Assembly (NCBI GenBank): GCA_029532415.1
Contig: JAQOTA010000060.1
Location: forward strand, 4,340,001-4,404,000
Source: Marasmius tenuissimus
Taxonomy: Eukaryota; Basidiomycota; Agaricomycetes; Agaricales; Marasmiaceae
DNA length: 64,000 nucleotides
Direction of reading: 5' to 3'
Shown here: one piece after another, positions 28,228-39,518 of the stretch
Layout: each line of letters opens with the position of its first letter
How positions within the stretch are numbered: the first letter of the stretch is position 1
Notes under the pieces: generated by a model
Databases searched by the model: none
Seen by the model: only the letters and a program-made list of their open reading frames with translations
What the model was told of the DNA's origin: nothing
Position numbers and translations under genes: made by a program

Positions 28228-29412
28228 TCATGAACAAGATCTGAGGAGACCGGCGTGAACCATCTGCTGCTGGTGCAGGTGGAGGAATAGTGGGTTTGCC
28301 TGGAGGTGTCGGAGGACCAGATTGAGGGAGTGGCACATCCCCTGGCACAGGGCCACCTGTAGGTTTGTCAACCTGAGGTTCTGATCTCTTAGAAGGTTCA
28401 GAGCGACATCTGAGATCTGGAAACAGAGCATCATCCCAACCATCATCAGAGTCTTCATCTTCCGAAGAAATGTTGGGATTTTCACCCCAAGTAAATGGTT
28501 CACTACCAACAGGTGTAAAGCCACGAGTTTTTGCATCAGGACACTTTGTCTCATCAAACAGACAGAATTATTACTTCGCATGAACAGGAAGCCTTTCATC
28601 CCATCCTGGTAGCCGATGAAGGTCATTAACTCACTATGAGGAGTGAGCTTATTCTTCCTACAATCTTCAGGAATACAAATGTGAGCTGCACAACCCATAA
28701 CTTGGAGAAGTGAAACATCAGGTGCTTCGCCGTAAAGCATTTCAAATGGAGTTCACCAACTCAAATGTTGCACAGGAGTGCAATTGTAGAGGTGGACGGT
28801 GTGCACATGGCAGAATTCCCACCAGGACTGAAGCATACAAGCTTCAAAGCGAAGAGCTTCAGCCTTCTCATGAATGGTCCTGTTGAATTGCTCAGCACAA
28901 CTGTTTTGTTGTGGTGTGTACGGTATGCTTTGATCCCTTTGGATCCCATACTCTTTCAGTATTGCATCGAACTTATCTCCTTTGTACTTTCCCCCCTCAT
29001 CGGACATCCAGGTCTTGACAACAGTATTGAATTGTGTCTTGACCATAATAAGGAAGTCCCTTAAAGCAGGTACTGCTTTGTCTTTCATCTTGAGCTTGGA
29101 GGTCCAAACATAGGATGTGCAGTCATCAAGAAAAGAGATGTAGTACTTGTACCGGTGATATGATTCAACCGGATACAACTTCAAATCTGAATGTATGTGC
29201 TCAATCAGCTTAGAAGCTTTTGTAGTAGAATTGGGGAACAATTTCTCATGCATCTTGCCTTCAGCACAACTATGACACAAAGGTGTCTTCTTAGTAGGTA
29301 TCTTAAGGTCAAGTGGGAAACCTTGTGTATGTTTCCGAGCTTTATTCAGGGCTTCATCTGATGGATGCCCAAAGCGTCTGTGCTCAATATTGTAGTCGAC
29401 ATTGTAAACGAC
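28228..29412 (-). pseudogene. Element 3 integrase remnant
   Basis: Keeps the region that element 2 lost: IEHRRFGHPSD and CHSCAEGK, HSDLKLYP, WMSDEGGKYKGD and NSCAEQFNRT, so the DDE residues are still visible. After QHLSW the frame shifts to LYGEAPDVSLLQVMGC. Its 5' part was split off by the solo LTR at 29413. Confidence 0.88.
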
Positions 29413-30287
29413 TGTTACGGATCCAATCATCAATATCCATACTTCCGAGAATGCGAGGGGTGTCATGATGAATTATCAGGAACTCAACAAGCCCTCAGAA
29501 CCTCAAAAAGACCCTGTAACCGCCCCAAGCTCTGATAAATAGCCGCTTAGACCGCGCATGAAGATCAGGCAACCGTGGATAAGTGTCTGAATATCCTCCG
29601 AGGTGTCTTTGGGGTCTTTGAACCACTCCAACTTCTATGTCCAACCCCCGGGGACCCATTAATCTCCGCTTTTTCAACTTATATAATTATTTTCCATTCT
29701 CATAGACCCCATGATTACCTTCAAGTAAGATTCCCAACATCTCGACAAGTAGTACTGAGAGTCTAGACCCAATGGATGAGCTGTAGGCTTCCCGGGATTA
29801 CCAGTTGCCGGCTCCCGGTATATCCAGTATTTTTCTGAGTACCCAGACCGTGTAACTGTAAAGCTGTAGCTAGGCTGTGTGTGTGTATTCTCTAGGTAGA
29901 AATAGTATTTAAGGCCTGAGGTTTCTGGTAAAACCTCAGCCTTGATATTGCCGTTGCCCTCTCTTTTGTGTCCCCTGAGTCTTCCAGAGTAGAGCCTTAG
30001 CTCCTCTTCAGTTCCCTTGCTGCTTTTCTGATTTTCTCAGTTTGTTTCTAAGCCTCGGAGACTCTTGCAGTCTCAATAAGTATTTCTTAAGTCCCCATGT
30101 AAGTGTTCTAGATATTATTGTATTTCTACCTACTGTTACAAGTAGCTAGACCTGCAATTGTATTCTGATAGCTGTCATTTTGCTGCCTCAATCCCTCTTG
30201 GTTTGCTGTGTTAGTTCATACGCCGCCGTATAAGTCTTAAAACCATACCTTGTTACGTGCATTGGTCAGAGTGTAGAGTCCGTAACA
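29413..30287 (+). mobile_element. Solo LTR of an unrelated LTR retrotransposon (875 bp)
   Basis: Starts TGTTACGGA and ends TCCGTAACA, a perfect 9-bp terminal inverted repeat. It is flanked by ACGAC at 29408-29412 and 30288-30292, and integrase sequence of element 3 resumes on the other side. No internal coding sequence is present. TATTTAAGG near 29910 suggests plus orientation. The superfamily cannot be fixed without an internal region; Gypsy is possible. Confidence 0.85.
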
Positions 30288-30549
30288 ACGACTGACTTGG
30301 CCATTAAAACCTCAGCAGATGCTTTCTGCGAGTGTACCCAATAAATGGTTTGACCAGGCATATGAGGGTAGGAAACTGGTGACTGTCATTGCTGTGATGA
30401 ATGGAAGGCCAACTTCTTTGTGTTTCCACAAATTGAAAGACCATCTTGAAGGAACTCTCCCATGGATAGCAAGCATATATCCAATTGTGGTATGTAATAG
30501 ACAGGATAGAGATGTGAAACACGCTCAGTAAGTTTCCTGTCATGTCCTT

Positions 30550-31005
30550 TGTTGAGCCAGCATAGTTAAAGTGCACAGTGGGTATAACGAAGTAAACCTC
30601 ACATGGGTAATACACAGAGTGTTCTTGTAGACTTGAGATGCTTGTGAAGAGGTGATAATCGAGTAGATTGTCCTAAGGCTTAAGGCCTTGGAATACCAGC
30701 TTTTATACACAAGTTTCTGTACATGTAAGAGTAACTACAATGGTATGAAACTACTACTAGAAGTAGGTATTTAGCCAATACTAATGAGTCTTTTGTCCGT
30801 GGTGCCTCGCACTTTGGACTATAAGCATCATACTTGATGCAACTACATACGTAGTGGATATCTACAGTGTCATTTGTGAAGCAATAACTACATAGATACA
30901 TTCTTGCATGAGAGCGCAAGTGTTCCTAGAGGCGTAGCTCTATAAATAGTGTGACGCGTAAACAACACGTCAATATGTATCACATGATATCCATCATGTT
31001 CAACA
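30550..31005 (-). mobile_element. Solo LTR of the element 1 family (456 bp)
   Basis: In reverse orientation it follows the 519-bp LTR of element 1 from TGTTGAACATGATGG to AACTATGCTGGCTCAACA, with internal gaps and substitutions. TATAAAAG is retained. The target duplication TCCTT lies at 30545-30549 and 31006-31010. It interrupts the protease region of element 3. Confidence 0.92.
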
Positions 31006-31010
31006 TCCTT

Positions 31011-32195
31011 CAATGTTGTGCTTGATGAAGACTGTGCCTTTACCCTTGATCTGTATAGGGTTGCCCTTATTCACAGTATTTACAATAGAACCATCAAGTG
31101 ATTCATATTCAGCAAAATCATTCATGTCATTCATGAAATGAGAGGAGGCACCAAAATCAAGGAGCCAACCCTGTGCGTTATTCACACTATTCTTTCCCTT
31201 CCATTGAGTACAACCGACAAAGTGGGTGGAAATAGCATTGCAAAAATGTACAAGTGATACCAGATCACTACGACTACTGCGCACACTACTGATACCAGCT
31301 ATTTGGGAGCAGCAATGTAGATTTGCATCAGCTTGGGAAAGCAGGTCAAGATAAGGAACTTGCCAGTCATTGTGGAACGATCCAAAAGAGACGCAATCTG
31401 AGATGTCCTCTACTCCTGCAGCTTCAGCAATGTTGTTGTCAACGTCATTACCAGATAGAGAAGTCATATCATCCATACCATCGTCAGATCCCCAGTCCAT
31501 CTCTACATTTTCATCAAGATCAGCGCTACGAGAGCGCTTAGAAGAAGTAGAAGAAGAATGTCCGGCTCCTTCATCTTCTGAATCATCCTCCAGAACTCAC
31601 TTGAACGAGGACACATGAGGCTGCATGATATGATCCTGGAGCAAACGATTGGTGGCGGACGTGACAATCTGTTTGAGCAGTTTGAGATGCCGTGCTGTCT
31701 TAGGAACACCAAGTTTGTCAGCTAGAGAATGTGCTTCACGTACATCATCAAACACTGACTCAGATGGCTTGAAGCCAGTGAAGGACTGCATGGCAGCCGG
31801 ATTCTTCTTGACAGTGGGAGCAATGGTGCTGTCACAAGACTTGTCCCAGTGACCAGTGAAGTGCGCTGGGGGCAGTGATCCCCTAGCATGGCTAGGAGGG
31901 GCACTAGCAATCTCGGCATGCAAGGAGTTGTTGACTGCATTCAACGCAATACGTTCCCTGCAGTGAGTGATTGAGGAGTAAGGACAGACAGGAGGAGGGG
32001 AAGCAATGACGGATGCGTAGGACGCAAGATGGGAGTGACCATGAGATTGATTGTTACCGCTGGCGTTGCCAGGACCCTGGTGCTGGTTGATACCACTGCG
32101 GGTACCCTGCTGCTTCTTCTTCTTCTTACCCTTGTTCTGGTTTGAGGATTGGTGCTGCTGCCGCTGCTGTGGTGGGCAAGTGTTGGTCTGCTGCT
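31011..32195 (-). pseudogene. Element 3 protease and Gag remnant
   Basis: Protease reads LLDFGASSHFMND, so the catalytic DSG is changed to DFG (one C-to-T step). Gag sequence parallels element 2 (HFTGHWDKSCDST, FTGFKPSESVFDD, then the Gln-rich tract) but contains stops and stops short near 32195. Confidence 0.88.
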
Positions 32196-32770
32196 GATAT
32201 CCACACCCAGGACCTACCCTTCCACCTCGTCAGAGTCCTTTGGTTGATGGTAGTAAGGCAGGACCATCAACTACCAGACCTAGAACGCAACAGAAGTCTT
32301 GCAGGCCTCTGAAAGTTGAATCACCCACAGTTGATGCACCATCTTCCTCAGAAGTCATTGTTAGGATCTCTCCCCTACTGGCTAATGTTTGCACTGTTGT
32401 TTCTCTACCCTAAACGGCCCCATCTTCTGATGATTCTGACAAGGGTGTGGACCCTAACAAACCATATCCTTCCTATGGACCTGCATAACAAGTGAACCGA
32501 ACAGTCCGAAGTTGAACCTGAGGGAATCGAGAGACTAGTGCAGATAGGACTTATCATCAGGTTACTAAACGTAATACAGGTCAGGACTCAGATGTCTATT
32601 GACTTAGAAGACTTTCTAATTCTAACATTTTGTGTTTCACAGAACTAGTGATAGGATTGACCCCATCCCGTCAAGGCCCCCTTCCTCCTGGACCCTCCTC
32701 AAGGTGCAGCAGGTCTCTACAGTGTCACTTGGAGTTTGACTGCATGGAACTGAGCACTCGAATTCAAAAT
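32196..32770. other. Decayed coding-like sequence
   Basis: A plus-strand frame reads Pro/Ser/Thr-rich text (PLVDGSKAGPSTTRP, VDAPSSSEVIVRISP) with two or more stops. It may be a fragment of another transposon that truncated element 3. No ends are recognisable. Confidence 0.3.
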
Positions 32771-34135
32771 CCTAGGTCTACAGGTGGTAGTGGTACAGAC
32801 AAGCCAATCATAAATTGTTTGTTCCTTCTGGGTTCTGTTGAGGCAGAGGTTCTGCCCACACAGTGGCAGCATGGGACAGACTAGCTCACCTGGAGATAGG
32901 CTTAGAGGCAGCAACAAGAGAAGGAAAAGTACTGGTATTGCATGTAGATACAGAGCTACTTATATACTATACAGAGGTGGCTGTAGCTACTATGACAGGA
33001 GTGACTAGGAATAGCATAGATTATAGTGAAACAATTGAAGCATAGATACGGCCTGATACAACAGTCCATATATCCAGGGGATTCTGGATTGAACACCCCC
33101 TCACTAAGTGCAGCACCAGTAGAGCACAAAGTGTCTATTTGGATGAATAAAATTCAAGTTCAAGATGTTCTCTAAAAGCAGAGAACTTGACATGACCTAG
33201 ATTTTTGGTAAACATGTCCGCAGGATTGTAGGCACCGTCAATAAAGAAAAGATTGATCTTGTGGTCTGAAACACATTCGCGAATGTAGTGATAGCAAATG
33301 TCAATGTGTTTGGTGCAACATTCTTGAACTGGGTTAAAGGCGATAAAAATCAAGCCTTGATTGTCTCTGCAAATGGGTACAGGAGTCATATCAATCCCAA
33401 GCTCAGAGAGTAACTGTTGAATCCACACAGCCTGACAACGACAATTGGATAGTGCCATGTATTCAGCTTCAGTGGATGAAAGTGCAACAGTCTTCTGGGT
33501 GCGTAATTGCCAACAGAGGATGCCACCTGCCAACTTGAAGAAATAGCCTGTGATCGACTGACATTTGATAGAATCAGCAGCCCAATCTGAATTAGTGAAT
33601 GCTAATAAACCTCCGTCAGAGGCTCCATCATAGATTAATGCATAGTCTGGAGTTCCTGCAAGATAGCAGCAAATATAAAGCGCCTTCTTCAGGTGATCCT
33701 CCAATGGATTAGCAGAGAATTGAGAAAGCTTTGTAACAGTGTAGGCAATATCTGGACGAGTGCCAAGCATGATATACAGAAGCAATCCAATCACTGATTG
33801 TTATTGAGCACAACATTCAGGATCAACAGGACCTTTGTTGGGTTGTGGAATATAGCCAGCGGAAAGAGGAGTATCAGCTGCTTTTGCATCCTGTCTGGTC
33901 AAGAAGGATTTTGCGGCCTTTGCGTTGAATATGAATGCACAAATGAGTGAGGGATGCAATATGAGAATGACCCTTGTGAGAGGAGTCACCCTTGTTGTCT
34001 CATGGTAGTGCCGGGAACAGGAACAATAGTCTCCTGCGCACTCTCACCAGTCCCAGTCATAGTTGTAGTTGGTTGAGGTTGTACCGGAGCAGTTGGTTTG
34101 ACCAGCACAACAGGGATCTTCACTTCCCCAGTATA
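32771..34135 (-). mobile_element. Copia fragment, element 4
   Basis: An LTR-like 3' end reads ATTGAACA up to 33095, followed by a CCCCCTC tract, then RNase H on the minus strand. Beyond 33970 a short stretch resembles a Gag spacer (VKIPVVLVKPTAPV). RT, integrase and the 5' LTR are missing. The left edge of the LTR is only a guess. It is related to elements 2 and 3 but clearly a different lineage. Confidence 0.65.
33135..33992 (-). pseudogene. Element 4 RNase H remnant
   Basis: The frame 33135-33794 has YIMLGTRPDIAYTVTKLSQF, AFTNSDWAAD (first Asp of TDSDWA changed to Asn), STEAEYMALS and CRDNQGLIF, ending EFYSSK. A TAA separates it from the upstream TPLSAGYIPQPNKGPV segment. Confidence 0.88.
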
Positions 34136-35057
34136 ATGGTCTCGCTCGTCCCCGGCCCGCTGAATCCACTCTCCGTCGCTTTTGGGTCATACACAAGAGC
34201 ACCAGGCTGGCCTACTCTCTCGTTCCCCGATCCCATCAGTAACCTCGAACGTGCTCCGGCAGGCTTGCCTCATCAAGAAATATACGGGCGCTAGAGAGGA
34301 GATTGTTCTGCACTGAGGGGTTATTGGGATAGCCTCCTTCCCCTTGCTACCTTTATCCCCGGATATTCAGGGTGGCGTGCATCGCCACAAGATTGGTATC
34401 AACAGCGAAATCACTGCCTGGCTTTCGCTTGCCTTGGAAATATGATCTCCATGGAGTTTTTCCCAACTATATTATCAGAGACTCTTCTATTACATCACAT
34501 CGTGGCGTTGAACACGGTGAGCCTACCATCTTCCGCGTTGTAGGAAATATCGCTGATATACACATTCCTCTGCCTCCAGCGCACGCTTAGTCTAACTCCC
34601 GCGTGCCCGGAGCTGCCCCTTCGCCACTCTGTCATGGAGAATTTGGACACTGGCGGGCCCGTCGTGTATTGTCGGCTTATAACCTACTTCGCCACCGATC
34701 CATATTGTCACCGTTAACTTTTTGACTTTGCTATCTTCCCTGAAACGACGCCGGCACCGAGGTCCAACCTTACGGTTTCCGTCTCTTTTGAAGCCCTACA
34801 CCGACAAGCAGGGCTACTCTCTAGAGTCTACAGGGGGAGCGATCACAAGTTTGGAGATATACAAAAGATGTTACTGCCAATTCTTCGAATGGAACGCGCT
34901 AGATATGGGAATTGATACTGATTTTCGTTCTTTCTAATCTCGTTATCCCCCGTACGGCGTATTCATTACTGCTTGCTACTCCCATTTACATGGCTACTCG
35001 AATACACTTGTACGCAGCCGATCTTCTGTTGAGCTATTAAGCAAAGATATCAAGTTA
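34136..35057 (+). other. Possible small multi-exon gene, unresolved
   Basis: Plus-strand pieces look coding but could not be joined with confidence: MVSLVPGPLNPLSVAFGSY from 34136, FRLPWKYDLHGVFPNYI at 34372-34590, and RQAGLLSRVYRGSDHKFGD near 34800. No domain is recognised. Confidence 0.25.
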
Positions 35058-35369
35058 TTATGAATACAAGTATACATGCGTTCCTCGGTATACGCTGTCA
35101 TCGTCGAAGCTGAGCCTCCCGACTCGTAGTCTACATGTTGTATCGCGGTCACGGCCGAATACCATTGAAGCTAAATAGTTCCGAGCCACTCCTTCTTGCT
35201 TAGCTTGTTCAGGATGCTCGGTTTGCTCTTTGCGACTGATAGCAGAATCAGGTCCTCGAAGACGAGCTCCTGTAGTTAAATAGGAAGTTGCGCCAGCCTT
35301 GATCGTGAACAATCCCGACAGTCCTTTGTCGAGTCTCACTGTAGGAAGTACCAACGAGCTCAACGCCAT
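35058..35369 (-). CDS. Hypothetical 103-residue protein
   Basis: ATG-started single exon, possibly the last exon of a longer gene. The N-terminus is mildly hydrophobic (MALSSLVLP), followed by a charged middle (SRKEQTEHPEQAKQEGVAR). No known motif. It lies on the same strand as the next ORF upstream (ending 35414), so the two might be one gene. Confidence 0.35.
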   Translation of the reverse strand: MALSSLVLPTVRLDKGLSGLFTIKAGATSYLTTGARLRGPDSAISRKEQTEHPEQAKQEGVARNYLASMVFGRDRDTTCRLRVGRLSFDDDSVYRGTHVYLYS

Positions 35370-35413
35370 CTACTCCCGTATTCCATGACACCCAAATGAC
35401 CTAATGGATACGA

Positions 35414-35998
35414 TCAGGTTGAGGTGGGCGAGGTCATTAAACCGAAGCACGTTTCTTCCCATGTAACGCTTAGCCGAGTGCATTTCTCTGTTATTGGACA
35501 AACTACGTAGGCCCGTCGCTCTACCTTCTCAGTAACAGTAGCATAAGACCAGCAAAAGTGGAAATGATTCACACAACACCTACAACCGTATAGCAGAGGC
35601 CATGACCTCTGAAAAGCACTCGAGTTTATTGGGTGCACTGCAAATGACGTATTCAAGAGCAAGGGCGAGAGGGAAGGTCGAGGAGGGCTGAGAGGGTCAA
35701 TTGTCGAACCGCATAGATGTGCCTGCTTCAACTGCGTGGCGACCACGAAACTTCGATTTGGGGCGTAATAGCCTCGGTAGGGAGAAATGTTTATAGTCCT
35801 TTGCGAAAGGGTTGCCACAACCTGAAAAGATGAGATAAATAGAAAATTGAATCCAGAAGAGTTGAGGGGGGGAAGAGGTACGAGCGGTAGCAACCCCGCT
35901 TCAACCATCTCCAAGTCCATCCCAAACATCTCTGAATCCAACCCAAACACCTCCGAATCCACATCAAACATTTGCAAAGCCACATCATTCTGAGCCCC
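35414..35998 (-). CDS. Hypothetical protein with 7-residue repeats
   Basis: Three 7-residue repeats (MFDVDSE, VFGLDSE, MFGMDLE; 21-bp period) are followed by either an unspliced reading or a 60-bp in-frame intron (GTACCT...TTTTCAG) and then VVATLSQRTINISPYRG. The last part is Cys-rich (CRCCVNHFHFC). The exon appears to start after a CAG at about 35999; the first ATG is 35971. Function unknown. Confidence 0.3.
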   Translation of the reverse strand, partial: GAQNDVALQMFDVDSEVFGLDSEMFGMDLEMVEAGLLPLVPLPPLNSSGFNFLFISSFQVVATLSQRTINISPYRGYYAPNRSFVVATQLKQAHLCGSTIDPLSPPRPSLSPLLLNTSFAVHPINSSAFQRSWPLLYGCRCCVNHFHFCWSYATVTEKVERRAYVVCPITEKCTRLSVTWEETCFGLMTSPTST

Positions 35999-36357
35999 CT
36001 GCAATCACCCCTCAAAGCCACCTCGCCCCCTGCTGTAAAATGACAGACACATCTACCGAATAGGCATAGCCACCATGTACATTCACTGATTGTATTTTCA
36101 ATATCTACAACCTGAGAAATGTGTGCCAATCTTTTCGCAAAGGACTGTAAGTGACAAACGAGCGCGATGAATATAAAGTAAGGATAACTCGATCAAATAA
36201 TATGCACTGTAGATCTCGAGAAACAACGGAAAGTCATTTCTCGTGAGAACTGATGAAGTGTAAAAGAATGAGGGAAATACAGAGAGCGGGAAGAACAATA
36301 AAAGGAGGCATGGACTCAGATTTTGTTTCCGCCGCATCGTGGTCAACCCTTTGTCCA

Positions 36358-37982
36358 TCAAATCATTTGTGCCATTTCATGCTCCTTCTCCTCCGGCGTT
36401 TTTAGGCCTGTTTGCTTATGAGACTCGATATCGTCGCTCTCAATATGAGGACGTATATCTACAGTCGTGCTTGTGGCCCGCCCGGTCCCTTGGTGAGTAG
36501 TTTGGGGGGCAAAGTGAATCGAGTCCATCACCTGCTGGACACTATTGACAGATTTCCCATGTGCGACTCGGACGATGAGTAAAGTAGGCGCTAGTCCCTG
36601 AAATACGACAACTGAGTGCCGTTTCAAGTGGTGAATAAACAAAATTGAGGTACATACCGACATCGGCGTCGCTATGAGAGCAAAATCAACTGGGAGTATC
36701 CCGTGCGAATCGGGATCCAGTATTGCAGGTAGTATTCTGGAAATGATGAGGGTTGTTGGGTATAGCATCCCGGACTCAAGGCTAGATTATGTTCATAAGT
36801 TTCACCTCTTTGGAGGATATACAGTACCAAAAACAATCAACTAAGACTTACATGACATTGACTATAGCTTTGTACCTTGCATGGACTGACGGTCCCATGT
36901 GTCGTCGCGCCTCTCGACTGATCCACCAAATTCTTCCCGCTAAGGAACATGGATGTTTGATCAGCACGTTTGCCACGAGTGTTGTGAGATGTACCTGTCA
37001 ACAAGGACAATAATCCATTGAAGACTGCAGCTACTATCATATTCCGTTCGTCAATATCTAAATTGGCGAAATAAAGATATCCCAGGTGGTCTAAATCGCT
37101 CAGCCCGATAACGCCCAAGATCACAGTTGCAAGTGATAATCCTGATACGATAGCTCACTCGTCAAACTGAACGACTGGGTCAAAGAACGACCGAGCATGC
37201 ATACCATTAACCGCGACCGCCGGAACACTGAGAGCCCACCATATGATCCTATTTGATCCCCAAAGAATATAGCACCGGTGAATCTGAGTAGAAACGAACG
37301 GTCCGAAAGATCTGTGACTTTCTCTGGGATGCCGAACGTACCAGCATAAGATCAGCTATAGCACTATTCAGCCTATCAGCGACAAAAAAATTACCCCGAA
37401 GTAAACTGGACGTACTTCATGAGCGTGGCCGCAAAACCGGACATAGCTCTAGTTGTGTAGGAAACTTGTGAGAACAAGTAGAAGCACGGGACGGGCTTCA
37501 GATTCAAGAATACGTACCCCCAAGCAATCGACTTGCTGTCCTGCTGAAGATATTCCACCAGAGGTTCGAAATTCCGGGTCTTTGCCGCTTGAAATAAGAT
37601 AATGGCTTGTCGTGTCTGACCAAATGTCTCCGATGCGATGTAAAAACTCCCGAGCGCGAACAAGGATATTGTGCACACTAAGTATAGCCCTAATCCAGGT
37701 TTGTGCCGGTGGAAAAGGACCTGCATACAAAGACCGAAGATTATGATGTATATCCCTGTTCGGGTCATTGATTGGTGACTATCGGGCAGTCAAGTGGGAC
37801 ACTCACCGTAGACAAAGAACATGGACTGATTACAAAGATTTTGAGGGGTCAGTGCTGAGTGACAACATCAGACTTGAAAGAAACTTGACGCTCACCGAAA
37901 GCGATGCGATCGGCTGCACGATGACACTTTGGACTTGGAGGTAGGGTTCCAATATTTCTGCCAATTCTTCTTGAGATGACAT
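36358..37982 (-). CDS. 7TM-like membrane protein paralog C, apparently intact
   Basis: Nine or ten exons with GTRNGT donors. Exon 1 is MSSQEELAEILEPYLQVQ then VIVQPIASLS. It is followed by SMFFVYG; IYIIIFGLCMQVL through LYLVCTISLFALGS; a small hydrophobic exon MSGFAATLM joined to AIADLML; IHRCYILWGSNRIIWWALSV; a domain ending AAVFNGLLSLLT; RIWWISREARRHMG; ESGMLYPTTLIISRILPAIL; and GLAPTLLIVRVAHGKSVNSV with a charged tail ending AQMI. Phases agree across all joins I tested. About seven hydrophobic stretches with a cytosolic-type tail suggest a receptor- or transporter-like integral membrane protein. The same family is abundant in Agaricomycetes as uncharacterised proteins. No ligand or function can be inferred. 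Confidence 0.75.
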
Positions 37983-38435
37983 CTTCGATGTTGGTGGGAC
38001 AACGAATAGATGAGGATGTTACGCCTGACGACCAGAAACATGTGTTCGGGTGTTTTATATTTCTAGTCTCCTTTCTTATCGGTAGGCTTATCGGTAGGAT
38101 GCTTCGTGCGTGCAAACAATCGTAACTCAGATCACCCCATACATCAAAGCATCAACGTTCCTCCATGATTGATTGACCCCATAATCAGAGAGTGAGTTCG
38201 TGATTGATTGATTGATCCCGGACATTCGAAGACGAAAAGACATAACCTAGAACCCATTGGCTGAACTGGATCAAAACAGTTAAAAGCGGGGATGATTACT
38301 GCTTTGTATCTTCTTTGTGATTTCGAATCTCAAGCTCTGCCAGCCCTTGCTCTGCGTATTTGTAGACTACCGACGTGAGACCTCTATCCTAATATCGTGA
38401 GATAATGAAGCGCCACATTTGTTGTACCTTTTTTT
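37983..38435. other. Upstream region of paralog C
   Basis: No gene. Possible TATA-like TTTTATAT (minus ATATAAAA) near 38054. The direct repeat GATTGATTGA occurs near 38200. Confidence 0.35.
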
Positions 38436-39515
38436 CACTGGGGGCATTTTGATGTCAGATTCCACCTGTATGTAACATGTCATATTGTAGTCATATGCAA
38501 TGTGACCTCCGTGACTAGGAAAAGGACACAACAGGAACTTTCTGGCCACTTTCTGTATGAAACTGTAGTTTATTATACATATTAGTCTGGGGTAGAATGT
38601 GGGACAAGCATTAATGTAAACACAAGGAGGTTGTAGATGCCAGGTCCAACGGGCACATGTGATTTGGTATCATTACACTGGCCACCGGGCTGCAGGGCCA
38701 ATCCTTTGTTTCGGGGCAAGCTCAGCGGCAAGCTTACTAGCTTTAGTCCGGGCCTACCATCAATAATCAGCGAGATGGCAATGGCAAAGTTGAAAGGAGT
38801 GATTGAGCAATAGAGGCTGAGCAACCCACTAGCCACAACAATTAAAATCCCCAAGCAATCACTATCATTTTGAAATAAGGCTTTTACGCTCAAAATTTCC
38901 GCCTTTGCCGGTCCGCCGGATTTCAAAACTGTGAGAGAAGCCAGGGCGGCAAGTATTCCGGTGTGACGGCCCCACGACGGCATTGATGATTTGATGTTGA
39001 TGCCGGAGGCAATCCGGTACAGCGCAATATTTGGAGACCGGGTGTTATTGTCAACTTAAGAGTATCCAGTACCTTCAGACCTATGTGTTTCTCCAAAAAT
39101 GACGAAGAAACCACGTTCAATCCAAGTCTCACGACATCGGACAGAAAGACGGGCTTGATACTGAGTTGCTAATCCTGAACCGGGCTGGACCCAATGCCGC
39201 TGCCGAGCCAGGGACGGTCTTTAACATTCATGGTCCAAAAATCCGGAGTACGTCGGTGCTTGTTCCCGTACCGCCACTCCCCGACTTCCCTTTGTCCCAG
39301 AAGATCAGCCGGCATCAGTTTGAATTATGTGAATCAGACAATACCTTCACGTTAATACTTGTGCCCGCAGCGTTGCTTTCTGACTTCTCTACTGCTCAAA
39401 TTGATTGCAGTTTAATACATAAAACTCTTTGCTTTGGTCACACTATCCTATCAGTTATGACAATGATATGACATGTTACATACAGGTGGAATCTGACATC
39501 AAAATGCCCCCAGTG
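38436..39515. mobile_element. CACTG-ended DNA transposon remnant (1080 bp)
   Basis: Perfect 50-bp terminal inverted repeats at 38436-38485 and 39466-39515, starting CACTGGGGGCATTTTG. TTT on both sides fits a 3-bp target duplication, as known for CACTA (EnSpm/CMC) elements, although the left flank is a T run and so weak evidence. There is no transposase frame, so it is non-autonomous. Confidence 0.85.
38582..38983 (-). CDS. ORF inside the CACTG element (133 codons)
   Basis: ATG-started frame MPSWGRHTGILAALASL with two hydrophobic stretches (ILIVVASGLLSLY, NFAIAISLIID). It shows no transposase motif. It may be captured sequence or chance. Confidence 0.3.
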   Translation of the reverse strand: MPSWGRHTGILAALASLTVLKSGGPAKAEILSVKALFQNDSDCLGILIVVASGLLSLYCSITPFNFAIAISLIIDGRPGLKLVSLPLSLPRNKGLALQPGGQCNDTKSHVPVGPGIYNLLVFTLMLVPHSTPD

Positions 39516-39518
39516 TTT

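Larger units (their letters stand above)
26028..32195 (-). mobile_element. Ty1/copia element 3, old copy with nested insertions
   Basis: Minus-strand relative of element 2. Its 3' LTR is 26028-26344, then RNase H, RT, integrase, protease and part of Gag. The interior is interrupted by solo LTRs at 29413-30287 and 30550-31005. It stops inside the Gln-rich part of Gag near 32195, and no 5' LTR is found, so the 5' end is truncated. Most differences from element 2 that I checked are transitions (CG to CA or TG). Confidence 0.9.
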
